DNA of 64,000 nt from Pseudomonas cichorii (GCF_018343775.1 NZ_CP074349.1:2284001-2348000), one strand, 5' to 3'. Shown: positions 35,545-45,153, counted from the stretch's first letter. Notes: generated by a model from the letters alone, not told the origin. Made by a program: numbers and translations.

Positions 35545-37230
35545 TCAGGCGAGGGAGGGTTTGGCGTGCAGCGGACTGCCGGCCTGCAGATTCAAGCTGC
35601 GCTGGAAGAGGCTTGCAACGCTGGGCTGATGACTGATGCCGATCACCAGCGTGTCAGGCAGTTCCTGTCGCAGGACGTTGAGCAGATGGCAGGCGCTCTG
35701 GTCATCCAGTTGATTGGTCGCTTCGTCCAGATACAGCGTCTGCGGTGCATTCAGCAAGGCGCGGGCCAGGCCCAGGCGTTGCTGTTCGCCACCGGACAGT
35801 TCCCGTGTCCACTCGGTTTGCTGGTCCAGGCGATGTTCCAGCTTCGACAGGCCAACCTGATGCAACATCTGCACCAGGCGCGCATCGGATGGGCATTCGG
35901 TGGCCGGGTAGGTCAGTAACTGGCGCAACGGCATTTCCGGCAGATAAGGCTGTTGCGGAATCAGCAGGCTCGATCCACCCGGCAACTCCCAGCTTCCCCG
36001 GTAGTAGGGCCACAGGCCTTGCAGGGTGCGCAGCAGAGTGGATTTGCCCAGACCGCTGCGACCTTCGATGCGCAGCCATTCGCCTGCCGTGGCACTGGCA
36101 TTGATGCTGTCCAGCAGGACGCTGCCATCGGGACGGTGGATTTGCAGGTTATCGATCCGCAAGGCCACAGTGCGTTCGATATCGCGAACCTGACCGCGTG
36201 TGGCCTCGATGGCCTGCTGAAACTGGCCAAGTCGTTCTACCGTGGCGCTCCATGCAGCGAGCCGTGGGTAGACGTCGATAAACCAGCTGAGCGAGCCTTG
36301 CACCGCCGTGAAGGCGCTGCGGATCTGCATCAGGCCACCGAGTGTGATGGTCTTGGCCAGAAAGGCGGGCAGGGCGGCGAAGACCGGGATGATGCGGCTG
36401 ACCCGGTCATAACTCACGGTAAAGAATTGCAGCTTGCGCATCCGCTCCATGAGTTGCCACCAGTTGCCGGCGATGTACTCGAAACGTTCGCCCAGTTGGC
36501 GCTTCTCGACGGCTTCGCCGCCATACAGCGCGATCTGCTCGGCATGGTCGCGCTTGCGCAGCAGGCTGGCGCGAAAGTCAGCTTCGTAACGCTGCTGCTG
36601 AAAATTGAGCGGCTGCAACGGGCTCCCGAGAAAGTGGGTGAACGCCGTGCCGAGCACCGTATAGATCACGGCCGCCCACAACAGATAGCCATGGATGGTG
36701 ATGTCATGGCCCAGCACCTGGAAGTTCAGGACCCCCGAGAGGTTCCACAACACCCCGGCAAAAGCCAGCACCTGAGCCAGGTTGATGATGAACGATGCCA
36801 GCAGCTCGACGCTGCGATCCACCAGCAGGTCCACGTCCTCGGCAATCCGCTGGTCCGGGTTGTCCGGCTCGCCGGTCAGCCCCAGCCGATAGTAGGCCTG
36901 GCCCTGCATCCAGGCGTCGATGGTGGTTTTTGTCATCGCCCGGCGCCAGCGCAGCACCAATGCCTTGCGCAGCCATTCCAGGTAGACAACGATCACCACG
37001 TAGCCCGCGATGTACAGGCAGTACTGGCCCATCAGCGAGTACAGCGCTTCGGTCTTGAACTCGCCCAGGGTGTCGTAGAACGTCTTGCTCCAGGCGTTGA
37101 TCCAGACGTTGATCTGCACCACCAGCAAGCCCATGCCGATCACGCTGAGCAACAACACCCATGACAGCCATTGCCTGCGGTCCAGCCAGTAAGGGCTGGC
37201 CAGGGCATAGAAGGTTTTCAGGGTTTTCAT
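35545..37230 (-). CDS. SbmA/BacA-type (YddA/FusD-like) ABC transporter, fused membrane and ATPase domains
   Basis: 561 residues. The N-terminal half is the SbmA/BacA-like membrane domain (about residues 15-330) with ALVLRWRRAMTKTTIDAWMQGQAYYRL and PDQRIAEDVD, the family hallmark. The C-terminal half is an ATPase with Walker A GRSGLGKST, signature LSGGEQQRLGLARAL and Walker B TLYLDEATNQLDD. Walker A has R-S-G-L in place of the common E-S-G-S. Relatives move peptides, cobalamin or other compounds across the inner membrane. Its ATG overlaps the M16 protease stop (ATGA), so it is coupled to the receptor-protease pair, as in FusD and YddA clusters. Confidence 0.9.
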   Translation of the reverse strand: MKTLKTFYALASPYWLDRRQWLSWVLLLSVIGMGLLVVQINVWINAWSKTFYDTLGEFKTEALYSLMGQYCLYIAGYVVIVVYLEWLRKALVLRWRRAMTKTTIDAWMQGQAYYRLGLTGEPDNPDQRIAEDVDLLVDRSVELLASFIINLAQVLAFAGVLWNLSGVLNFQVLGHDITIHGYLLWAAVIYTVLGTAFTHFLGSPLQPLNFQQQRYEADFRASLLRKRDHAEQIALYGGEAVEKRQLGERFEYIAGNWWQLMERMRKLQFFTVSYDRVSRIIPVFAALPAFLAKTITLGGLMQIRSAFTAVQGSLSWFIDVYPRLAAWSATVERLGQFQQAIEATRGQVRDIERTVALRIDNLQIHRPDGSVLLDSINASATAGEWLRIEGRSGLGKSTLLRTLQGLWPYYRGSWELPGGSSLLIPQQPYLPEMPLRQLLTYPATECPSDARLVQMLHQVGLSKLEHRLDQQTEWTRELSGGEQQRLGLARALLNAPQTLYLDEATNQLDDQSACHLLNVLRQELPDTLVIGISHQPSVASLFQRSLNLQAGSPLHAKPSLA

Positions 37231-40049
37231 TGACCGGCTACCGCCTCTTTCGGCGCAGGCAGCAGGCGGAACTGGACCAGGTTCTGCTGACCGAACAGCT
37301 CACCGGCCAGACGCTTGAGTGCCGGAACTGTCAGGGCGTCGAGCAATTGTTGTTGCTGGCTCAGGTAGCGCGGATCACCCCAATAGCGATCACTGAGAAT
37401 CAGGCGGCGCATCTGGGTCTGTGGATCGTCGCGGCGCAGTTTTTCCTGATGTATCAGGTTCTTGCGGGCGGCCACGATGTCTTTTTCGCTGATGGTCTTC
37501 GACAGCCCGGCAAGCGTGGTCCTGGCCAGTTGCCAGAGTTCTTCGACACGAGCCGGATCGGTACTGAAGTTCAGGCTGGTTTCGATGCGTTGGGTCTGCT
37601 GATTGAGCGTGCTGTCGAAGTTCAGTCGATAGACTCCCGAGGCTTCGCCCCGCAGTTGCTGTTTGAGGGCGGCGAGGGCAATGTCCCGTAAGGTCGCGAC
37701 TCGTGCAGCGTCCACTGGTGTCCAGGTGCGCGGGTGATAGCTGAAGGCTTGCAGCACGGCACGAGGTTCGATGCCGATGGCCAGTTCCTGTGCGTGATAG
37801 CCGCTGCGTTGCTGTTGCTGGCTGGTTTTCAGGGCCTTGCCGCGAGGAGTGCCGGCCAGTTCCTGTTCCACAAGAGGCTGGAGAACGCTGGCGTCTACAT
37901 CGGCCATCAGGTAGTAAGTCACCGGTGCCTGGCTCAGGCGTTTCCAGTCCTTATCCAGCTCTTCAGGCTGCACGTGCTGCAATTGGGCGATGGTGGGCGA
38001 CTGCCAGTTGTCCTGGCCGTATTGCAGCTTGCGCAGGGCCTTGTCCTGTAGCTCTCGGACATTGTCGGTATTGCGCGACAGACGCTCGATCAGTTCGTCT
38101 CGCGCCTCCTCGAAAGCGTCGCTGTCGATGCCCGCTGGCGACTGGCTCAGGCGGTAGGCCTGCAGCATGGCCTGAAGGCGTTGTTGTGCGGGAAGGTCCT
38201 TTTTGGCGTCGATCGTCGAGAGGTCCAGTTGCAGGCGATCGGCTTCCTGATCGAGGGATAAATTCACCCCTTGCTCGCTGCGCCAGCGGTGGATCTGCGC
38301 TTCGGTCCAGCCTTGTGGAGCGCTTTGGCCAGTCAATTGCACCGCCATCTGGCTGCGCCAGGCTGGAATCTCGGCGGTCATGAACCCTGCGCTGGAGTCT
38401 GCTTTCATCAGCAGCCGGTCATTGTCGGCATTGCGTTTGAGCCAGACCAGACGGTCGCCGTTGCTCAACTGCCAGTATTCGACTTTCTGCTCGGCGAATG
38501 CCTTGCGTTTCACGATCTGCCCCTTGGCCGTGGCCGCAGGCAAGGCGGGCAGGGCGTCGGGTTCTGTCGAGACGGTGGCCGCTTCGGTTTGCGGAGCGTC
38601 CAGCGGGCTGCTCTGGATCTGTGCCAACAGGCTGTTTACAGCCTCAGCCGTGGGCAAGGTCAGCGGTTTCAGGCCGGGAGCCGAGAGTTGCAGAACCCGG
38701 TCCGGGCTGTCGGTCCAGCTTTTCAGGCGTTGATTGAGATCCTTGAGGTCGATGCTGTCCAGTGCTTCCAGGTACTGCGAAGCAATGTCGTGTCGGGTGA
38801 GTACGACGCGACTCTGATTCGCGGCATCATTGAGATCGGTCACCCATTTCTCGAAGTTGCGTGGCTCGTTGTTTGCCAGCATCTTTTGCGCGATGGCCCG
38901 CAGTTCCTTTCTTTCACGGTTCAGGTCGGTATCGCGCAGGCCAAAGCGCCGGACACGCTCGATTTCCGTCAGCAGTTGCTTAAGAGCAACTTGATGAGCG
39001 TCACTTTCCACACCGGCAGCAATGCCCAGCACGCTGGAGTAGTCGCCGATCAGGCTTTTCTGCACGGTCAGGCTGCGCACGCCGGTTTCCTTGGGCTGGA
39101 TGCGCAACTGTTCAAGCAGGGCTGACAGGGTGATGCGATCGATCAGGCGTTCGCGCAGGCCGTCCTGGGTCGGAGCGCGACTGGCAGGCTCATGCAGGCG
39201 GAACAGCAGAGACACTTGATTGGTGCCACTCTGGCTGTCCTGCAAACGGACGACTTTCAGCCGGTTGTCGAGAGGCAACTCCCGATAGCTTTTCTCGGGG
39301 AGTTCTCCTGCTTTGGCCTTGCCGAACCAGTGCTCGATACGGTTGGGCAGGGTCGCGGGGTCGATATCGCCGACAATGGTCAGCACCATATTGTTGGGCA
39401 CATACCAGCGTTGTCCGAAGCGCTTGAGTTCAGTCAGCGTGGCCGAGCGAATCGCGGCTTCGTTGCCGATGGTGCGATGCCCAGGGTAGCGTGAACCGAT
39501 ACGTTGCGAGGCGGTGCGCTGATCGTTCATGCGCTGGGCGACCCCCAGGCCGCCGCGCCATTCTTCGATGACGACCGGACGCTCCTGCTCCAGATTGTCA
39601 GCGGTGTAGTCATGGGCCAGGGTCAGGGTCGAAAGCGCCTGCAAGGCCTGTTCGGTCTGGGCCGCACCGCCGGTAGGGCTGAGCATGTACAGGGTGCGGT
39701 CGTAGTTGGTCATTGCGTTGTAGTTACGCCCCTGAGCCCAGCCCCACTGATTCATGAGCGTGCGGATGTTCGCGTCCTGACCGGCACGGTTATAGAAGTT
39801 CAGGTGCTCGACCATATGGGCGACACCCACTTGATCATCCTCTTCGTCTACGGAGCCGGCCTTGACCGTCAGGCGCGCATCGATGCGGCCGCGCTGGCTG
39901 GCTTCACGCACCAGACGGTATTCCAGGCCATTGCTCAACTGGCCGCGTATGACCTGTGGGTCCCAGGTCTGGGGTTGCGAGCTGTCTGGAAACTGTGCGC
40001 AGGCGCTTAGCATCAGCAAACCCGACAGGCTCATGATCATTTTTTTCAT
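37227..40049 (-). CDS. M16 zinc metallopeptidase lipoprotein (FusC/PqqL-like)
   Basis: 940 residues. A signal with lipobox LLMLSAC gives C17 as the lipid-bearing residue, so it should face the periplasm. The inverted zinc motif HMVEH (H78, E81, H82) and a downstream glutamate near E156 (DNLEQERPVV) are present, so the N-terminal M16 domain looks active. The C-terminal M16 domains are the usual non-catalytic partners. The length equals that of PqqL and FusC (about 930). It lies 46 bases after the receptor gene. In the known systems the protease cleaves an imported protein in the periplasm. Confidence 0.92.
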   Translation of the reverse strand: MKKMIMSLSGLLMLSACAQFPDSSQPQTWDPQVIRGQLSNGLEYRLVREASQRGRIDARLTVKAGSVDEEDDQVGVAHMVEHLNFYNRAGQDANIRTLMNQWGWAQGRNYNAMTNYDRTLYMLSPTGGAAQTEQALQALSTLTLAHDYTADNLEQERPVVIEEWRGGLGVAQRMNDQRTASQRIGSRYPGHRTIGNEAAIRSATLTELKRFGQRWYVPNNMVLTIVGDIDPATLPNRIEHWFGKAKAGELPEKSYRELPLDNRLKVVRLQDSQSGTNQVSLLFRLHEPASRAPTQDGLRERLIDRITLSALLEQLRIQPKETGVRSLTVQKSLIGDYSSVLGIAAGVESDAHQVALKQLLTEIERVRRFGLRDTDLNRERKELRAIAQKMLANNEPRNFEKWVTDLNDAANQSRVVLTRHDIASQYLEALDSIDLKDLNQRLKSWTDSPDRVLQLSAPGLKPLTLPTAEAVNSLLAQIQSSPLDAPQTEAATVSTEPDALPALPAATAKGQIVKRKAFAEQKVEYWQLSNGDRLVWLKRNADNDRLLMKADSSAGFMTAEIPAWRSQMAVQLTGQSAPQGWTEAQIHRWRSEQGVNLSLDQEADRLQLDLSTIDAKKDLPAQQRLQAMLQAYRLSQSPAGIDSDAFEEARDELIERLSRNTDNVRELQDKALRKLQYGQDNWQSPTIAQLQHVQPEELDKDWKRLSQAPVTYYLMADVDASVLQPLVEQELAGTPRGKALKTSQQQQRSGYHAQELAIGIEPRAVLQAFSYHPRTWTPVDAARVATLRDIALAALKQQLRGEASGVYRLNFDSTLNQQTQRIETSLNFSTDPARVEELWQLARTTLAGLSKTISEKDIVAARKNLIHQEKLRRDDPQTQMRRLILSDRYWGDPRYLSQQQQLLDALTVPALKRLAGELFGQQNLVQFRLLPAPKEAVAGQ

Positions 40050-40095
40050 CAGGAATCTCGGTTAAAGCGTTTGGGGCGTATTGGTTATTGCAGGC

Positions 40096-42930
40096 TCAGA
40101 AGCGGTAGCCGACTTCGAGCCAGTACTGGCGACCGGTTTCATAGGTGGTGCGGGCACTGTTGCTGACTATCGGATTGACCTTGTCGGCAACGTTGGTCAC
40201 GTCCACGGCAACGAATGCGGCCTGATCCTTGCCGGTGGGTAGTTCCCAGTCCAGGCGCATGTCCCAGGTAGGGGCTGCCTTGACGGTGGCTGTTTCGTAC
40301 ACGGAGTAGTCTTTGCCATCAATGGTCACGTCATCGCCTGTACTGATGATCTGGTCGTAGCCACCGCGGTAGCGAAAGAAGTTGCTCCAGGTCAGGTTCA
40401 GTTGCGGTATCTCGGTGATAGTGGTCATGCGAGCTGTCCAGGGCCGGTTGAAGTCACTGGCAGGCAACTCGTTGTATTTCATCTGTTTGCCGTCATAGAT
40501 CACATCTTCGTTGGTATACAACTCGGAGTTGATGGCATCGTCATAGTTGCCATAGGCATCACGAGTACGGGACCAGTCGAAGGCCATCTGCACGCTGGTC
40601 CGGGTGCCCTGGAACTTGAGTTCATGCAAAGGGGTGACGCTCAGCGTGATGTTGTCGCTTTCGCTCATCCCTTCGTTGGTGTAGGTGAAGTATTCGGTCG
40701 CATAGCCGTTCTCGGCTGCCAATCCCTGGACACGAGCCGATGAGCGATTGATCTTGTCTCTGCCCTTGCGGTTGACATATTTCAGACGAAAGTCGGTATC
40801 CAGCCAGCGCTGATCGATGCCCAGAGTCAGTTCGTCGTCATAAGGAACATCAAGGGAGGTGAACTTGCTGGTGCTGGCCTGCCGGGTTCCTACCCAGGCG
40901 CCGGTCTGGGTTTCGCGGGCATAACTGGTATTGAGCGTGCCGCGTCCGTCTGCCAGCCGATACTTGAACAGGTTGCGGCCGTAGTAACGGTTGGCACCAA
41001 AGACCAGCACGGTGCTGCGGTCGCCGAACAGGTCGTAGTCGCCGGAAAAGCGCGGAGCAATGGTCTTCTTCTCCATATAGTCGTCGCCCTCAAAGCGCAC
41101 GCCTGGACGCAGGGTCAGTTTGCCGATTTCAATCTTGTCCTGAACGAAGAACGCATATTTGTTTTCCGTCAGTTCAATTTTTCCTGCTTCATAGGTGGTC
41201 ATCCGGGTGGCGTATTGGCGGATGTTGCCGTTGAGCTGCCTGCCTATCGAGCACAGTGAATCGTTGCCCGCGCAGGTGGCGACATTGTCCCTGCGGAACG
41301 TGGTTGCGGAGGTCACGTCATCAAGCCGTTCCCAGGTAGCGATCTGATGCGACAGTTCCATGCCCGTCGTGAAGCTGTGAGTGGTGCCTGCAATCTGGAT
41401 CGGGAACCAGTCGGCCTTGGTGTTATAGGTGATGCCGCGCTGTGTCTGTTCGAGCGACCCGGACGAGCCCTCGGCGCTACGGGCTGTGTTGCTGTTGGGG
41501 TTGCCCCAGTTCTTTACCGTCGAGTAATACCAGTTGATGTATTCGTCCGATTCCGCATCCCGTGAGCTGTTCAGGTTGGTAAGCGCCAGCTTGTTGGTCC
41601 AGACGGCATTGTCGCCTTGCCATTTGGTGGTGATCGCACCCTGAAAACCACCGCCTTCGGTGGTGAAGCCGGAGTTGATTCGGTTGGCCCGGAAGTAATA
41701 GTTTTCCTGTGGCGCATAGGTCAGGGAGGTATCGACTGTCAGTCGTTCACTGGCGTTCCAGTAGGTCTTGAGCAGATAGTTGTCGATGCGGCGTGTCTGG
41801 TCTTTGCTGTTCGGACTGGTATCACTTCTATAGCCATTGTCGTAGACATTCAGCGGGATGGTGGCACGCTTCTGGGAGAAGTTGAGGATGGCTCCGAAGT
41901 CTTCTGTCAGATGGCCTTCCAGTGTTCCTCGCACCGTGGTTTTTTCGAACTGCGGCTGGTATTGCTCGTCGGTGGAGGTCTGGAAACCTTCCTGATCCTC
42001 GCCACTGATGTGGTACTTGGTCCATTCGGAACGTGACATCGAAGCCGAGATCTTGCCGTGCATCTCTTTGGTGGGTTTGCGGGTAATGGCATCCACCACG
42101 CCACCGTTGAAACCACCGTATTCGGCAGGCACGTTGCTGTCGTAGACCCGGACTTCTTCCAGCAGGTCCGCATCCAGCGCAATACCGTGAGAGCGGCTGG
42201 GTGCCGAGTCGAACTGACGAATCGAGTTGTAATCGTGCTCGCCCGGATCCAGGTCGTTATTGATCGAGATGCCATCGATCATGAAGTTGTTCTGGTAGAA
42301 CTTGGCACCGTTGATGCTGACATCCGCCGGGTCGATTTCACCGGGGGCGTTGGAGCTCTGCTGGGCATTGTTGAACTGCACGTTGGGGTGCATGCGCAGC
42401 AGGGTCGTGATGTCACCGTTGGCACCGGGGAAGGCTTCGATGGCCTTGCGACCGATGACGGTCTGCCCCTGAAAACTGTTCTCTTGCGGCTCACCCAGTA
42501 CCACCGTACTCTGCAACTCCATCGCTGCATCGAAACCACCGGTCCGGGTCTTGTGAAACACCAGGCTGCCTTGTTCATAGCCCCAGCCAATGCCGGTGCC
42601 ATGCAGCAGTTTTGCCAGCGCCTGTTCACTGCTCATCTGGCCCTGGACGGCTTGTGAGTAAAGGCCGCCCAGCAAGGACGGGTCGACGCTCACTTGCAGG
42701 TTGCTCTGCTGGCCGAAGCTGATCAGTGCGGCCGAGAGTTCTTGTACCGAGATATCAAAACTATGGCGGGTTTGCAGGATTTGCTCACGCTCGCTCAGCG
42801 GTTCGCTGGCCATGACGTTCTGGCTGCTGATCATCCAGCACAGGCTCAAGGCGCTGAGTTGTGTGGCGTGATTCAGGTGTTTGCGAATCGCTGTGCCCAG
42901 GCTTCGCGATGGCTGAGTGTTCGGTGTCAT
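40096..42930 (-). CDS. TonB-dependent receptor with N-terminal STN signalling domain (FusA/YddB-like context)
   Basis: 944 residues. After a long signal region (cleavage near NVMASEP) comes an STN domain at about residues 55-125 (FDISVQELSAALISFGQQ), then a TonB-box-like TVVLG near 145, a plug domain at about 155-280 with NNFMIDGISINNDLDPGE and NVPAEYGGFNGGVVDAITRKP, and a beta barrel ending in YWLEVGYRF. The STN domain implies signalling through a FecR/FecI pair; one is encoded 9 kb away. An operon with an M16 protease and SbmA-type ABC protein suggests import of a protein or peptide, perhaps iron-bearing. Confidence 0.93.
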   Translation of the reverse strand: MTPNTQPSRSLGTAIRKHLNHATQLSALSLCWMISSQNVMASEPLSEREQILQTRHSFDISVQELSAALISFGQQSNLQVSVDPSLLGGLYSQAVQGQMSSEQALAKLLHGTGIGWGYEQGSLVFHKTRTGGFDAAMELQSTVVLGEPQENSFQGQTVIGRKAIEAFPGANGDITTLLRMHPNVQFNNAQQSSNAPGEIDPADVSINGAKFYQNNFMIDGISINNDLDPGEHDYNSIRQFDSAPSRSHGIALDADLLEEVRVYDSNVPAEYGGFNGGVVDAITRKPTKEMHGKISASMSRSEWTKYHISGEDQEGFQTSTDEQYQPQFEKTTVRGTLEGHLTEDFGAILNFSQKRATIPLNVYDNGYRSDTSPNSKDQTRRIDNYLLKTYWNASERLTVDTSLTYAPQENYYFRANRINSGFTTEGGGFQGAITTKWQGDNAVWTNKLALTNLNSSRDAESDEYINWYYSTVKNWGNPNSNTARSAEGSSGSLEQTQRGITYNTKADWFPIQIAGTTHSFTTGMELSHQIATWERLDDVTSATTFRRDNVATCAGNDSLCSIGRQLNGNIRQYATRMTTYEAGKIELTENKYAFFVQDKIEIGKLTLRPGVRFEGDDYMEKKTIAPRFSGDYDLFGDRSTVLVFGANRYYGRNLFKYRLADGRGTLNTSYARETQTGAWVGTRQASTSKFTSLDVPYDDELTLGIDQRWLDTDFRLKYVNRKGRDKINRSSARVQGLAAENGYATEYFTYTNEGMSESDNITLSVTPLHELKFQGTRTSVQMAFDWSRTRDAYGNYDDAINSELYTNEDVIYDGKQMKYNELPASDFNRPWTARMTTITEIPQLNLTWSNFFRYRGGYDQIISTGDDVTIDGKDYSVYETATVKAAPTWDMRLDWELPTGKDQAAFVAVDVTNVADKVNPIVSNSARTTYETGRQYWLEVGYRF

Positions 42931-42967
42931 CCCACGTCCCCGTACGGGCTTAAAACCCGCATTTTTG

Positions 42968-42986
42968 AATGAGAATTGATCTCAAT
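42968..42986 (-). promoter_or_regulatory. Candidate Fur box before the STN receptor gene
   Basis: AATGAGAATTGATCTCAAT, read on the plus strand, keeps both TGAGA/TCTCA arms and resembles palindromes such as AATGAGAATnATTCTCATT (15 of 18 defined positions). It lies between the candidate promoter and the start codon. Confidence 0.5.
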
Positions 42987-43000
42987 GTTATGTGCGAGTC

Positions 43001-43028
43001 AAAGGACGGGGCAGCGCGGGAAATTTTC
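43001..43028 (-). promoter_or_regulatory. Candidate FecI-type ECF promoter for the STN receptor operon
   Basis: On the minus strand GAAAAT (43028-43023), 16 bases, then TCCTTT (43006-43001). E. coli fecA uses GGAAAT and TCCTTT with a 17-base spacer, so the match is close. It supports control of this receptor by an iron-starvation ECF sigma factor such as the nearby FecI. Confidence 0.5.
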
Positions 43029-43085
43029 AGAAAATAATTAAAAAAACTTCATGAAGGGCAGGCGTGGGCCATTTTCAGGTCGTTT

Positions 43086-44123
43086 TCAGTCGAAATTGAA
43101 CAGTCGCTGGATCAGTTTCGGTGTGCTGCCGGTCCAGCGTTTGAAGGAGCGGCGGAAGTTGGCGGGGTCGTTGAAATTCAGGTATTCGGCGACTGCTTCA
43201 TTGCTCAGGCCCTTGATCTGATACAGGTGCAGGGCCACGTGTTTGCGGGCCAGATCGTGCTGGGCCTGGAAACTGGTGCCGTGTTTCTGCAGTTTGCGCT
43301 TGAGGGTCGCCGGGCTCATGGCGAAAGCCTGGGCGACCTGATCCAGGTTCGGTGCTTCACGCACGTTATCGCGCAGATAACGGTAGATCCGGTCCAGCAG
43401 GCTGGCGTACATGCCCAGCGTTTCCAGTTGTGCGCTGGCTTCCTGCTGAGCGACTTGCCCGGCAATCGGAGACGCGCCCGGCCATGGACGGGTCAGGCAT
43501 TCTCTGGGAAGGCGCATCATGTCCAGTGGTCGCCCGAACGAGGTGTTTTCCCCCAGATGAACCCAGTACTGCTCGACGTAGCGTGGCTCGTCATGACAGA
43601 AACTGCATTCCCAGGGCAGACGCTCACCGCCCAGCAGATGACTCATCGCGATCAGCGCGGTCATGCCGGCTTCCAGCACAAACCGCTGCTGCTCGCCTGC
43701 GCCGCAACTGTCCAGCCAGTAGAGATAGGCATAGTGCTCGTCCAGTTCCAGGCGCGGCGTCAGCAGCGGGCTGAGCAGTGCCTGCTGCTGGATCAGGATT
43801 TCCAGGGCTTGATGCAGATTCCGGGCATGGCGCAAGGCATGACTGGCAGCGCCGTAATGGCCTGGAAACAGGCGCTGGCCAAACAGGAAACTGGTGTCAT
43901 CGGCAGCCATCTGCCGCTGGGCATTGCCGATCAGGGCGAAGAATTGCTGCGGGCTCAGGCGCGTCTTGCCCGCAATGATGTCCTCGTAGAACAGGCCGGT
44001 GCCTTTGAGCAGGCGGTGGCTGTCGATAGAGCGTGACAACGCCAGGTCGATCAGGGCTGCCGGCTGGTAGTGGCCGGGAATGAATCGGCTGTCGGTTTCG
44101 TACCAGTCGCTCTTGATGGTCAC
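43086..44123 (-). CDS. AraC-family transcriptional regulator
   Basis: 345 residues. The N-terminal arabinose-operon-regulator-like domain covers about residues 20-210. The C-terminal AraC domain has two HTH units: PNLDQVAQAFAMSPATLKRKLQKHG and LSNEAVAEYLNFNDPANFRRSFKRWTGSTPKLI. It follows the GGDEF-like gene by 29 bases and precedes the STN receptor gene by 155 bases, all in one direction. It may control the receptor operon, but it could equally be unrelated. Confidence 0.88.
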   Translation of the reverse strand: MTIKSDWYETDSRFIPGHYQPAALIDLALSRSIDSHRLLKGTGLFYEDIIAGKTRLSPQQFFALIGNAQRQMAADDTSFLFGQRLFPGHYGAASHALRHARNLHQALEILIQQQALLSPLLTPRLELDEHYAYLYWLDSCGAGEQQRFVLEAGMTALIAMSHLLGGERLPWECSFCHDEPRYVEQYWVHLGENTSFGRPLDMMRLPRECLTRPWPGASPIAGQVAQQEASAQLETLGMYASLLDRIYRYLRDNVREAPNLDQVAQAFAMSPATLKRKLQKHGTSFQAQHDLARKHVALHLYQIKGLSNEAVAEYLNFNDPANFRRSFKRWTGSTPKLIQRLFNFD

Positions 44124-44152
44124 GGCAGGCCTCAGGCTATTCGCGGCAGAGG

Positions 44153-45046
44153 CTACCGGGCGCGAGCAAGCGAAAGATTGAGACGCTTGAGCAGGTTTTC
44201 GGGCGTCTCGTCCATGGCCATTACCGCAGCAGTGCTGGCTGACAGGTGAAGCCGCTCGCCCTGTTGCCGGGTCTTGTGGGCCAGTCCGGCAACGGCTTGC
44301 TGCAACTCCAGAGCAAACAGTTTTGCCTGGCTTTCGCCGGTATTGGGCAGCAGCACGACAAACCGGTCACCCGCCAGACGACAGAGCAGATCCTGTCGAC
44401 GCAGGTTCAGCACCAGCAGATGACTGAGGGCCGACAGCACTTCATCGCCTTCGGCATGACCGAACGCCTGATTGATGGCGCTGAAATTGTCGATATCCAC
44501 CGCCACCAGCGACAGAGGTTGCTGCTGACGCTGACTCTGTTCCAGGCTGAGCGCCAACTGGCGCTTGAGGTAATCGGCGCTCCCCAGCGGGGTGAGTTTG
44601 TCGAACAGCCGATGCTCGCGAAAACCGCGCTCACGCTTTTCCATCTGGGCGCTGATTGCCAGTTGTTCCCGGTGCCAGTGATAGATGCCGATGGTCAACA
44701 GAATCAAACCCACCGGCATCGGACCGGACTCCAGCCAATGGTCCCAGTTGATGTCTTTGGGCAGGCGGATGAATTCGTCCAGCGCATCGATCCACCAGGA
44801 AAAAAACACACAGCTCAGGCCCACGGACAGGTAATTGGTGACCCGACCGGCCGGGCGGCTCTTGAACACCAGAAACAGCCAGATCAGTGCCAGAACCGCG
44901 GAGCCGCCTTCACCGATGATATCCAGCCATTTCCACTCGCTGACGTATTTGATATCCCCGAAAGCCAGGAATGCGAGCAGCCCCATATTGGCCGCGACCA
45001 TCAGCAGGGCGAGTTTCCCGCGGTGGGGTTTGAGGATGCTGAACAT
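44153..45046 (-). CDS. Membrane GGDEF-domain protein with a degenerate active site
   Basis: 297 residues from ATG 45046 (MFSILKPHRGK). About four N-terminal membrane helices (residues 10-130) precede a GGDEF domain at about 160-297. The active-site motif reads AGDRF (L-A-G-D-R-F-V-V) instead of GGDEF, losing the catalytic glutamate. The inhibitory-site RxxD is kept as RRQD five residues earlier. It may bind cyclic di-GMP rather than make it. It is upstream of the AraC gene in a likely two-gene operon. An open frame extends upstream but is not family-like. Confidence 0.82.
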   Translation of the reverse strand: MFSILKPHRGKLALLMVAANMGLLAFLAFGDIKYVSEWKWLDIIGEGGSAVLALIWLFLVFKSRPAGRVTNYLSVGLSCVFFSWWIDALDEFIRLPKDINWDHWLESGPMPVGLILLTIGIYHWHREQLAISAQMEKRERGFREHRLFDKLTPLGSADYLKRQLALSLEQSQRQQQPLSLVAVDIDNFSAINQAFGHAEGDEVLSALSHLLVLNLRRQDLLCRLAGDRFVVLLPNTGESQAKLFALELQQAVAGLAHKTRQQGERLHLSASTAAVMAMDETPENLLKRLNLSLARAR

Positions 45047-45153
45047 GGCCTGACGGGCTCCCGGAGCACTGAATGTCGGCCAGCAGAACAGATGACTGTG
45101 ACAGTTGGGTGACGGCGCAAAGGGTCGAATCAGCTCATGGGAGGTACATGTTT

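Noticed and set aside
35953..37164. Plus-strand open frame of 403 codons opposite the SbmA-type gene
   Set aside because: Antisense shadow; the minus-strand frame has Walker motifs and SbmA signatures.
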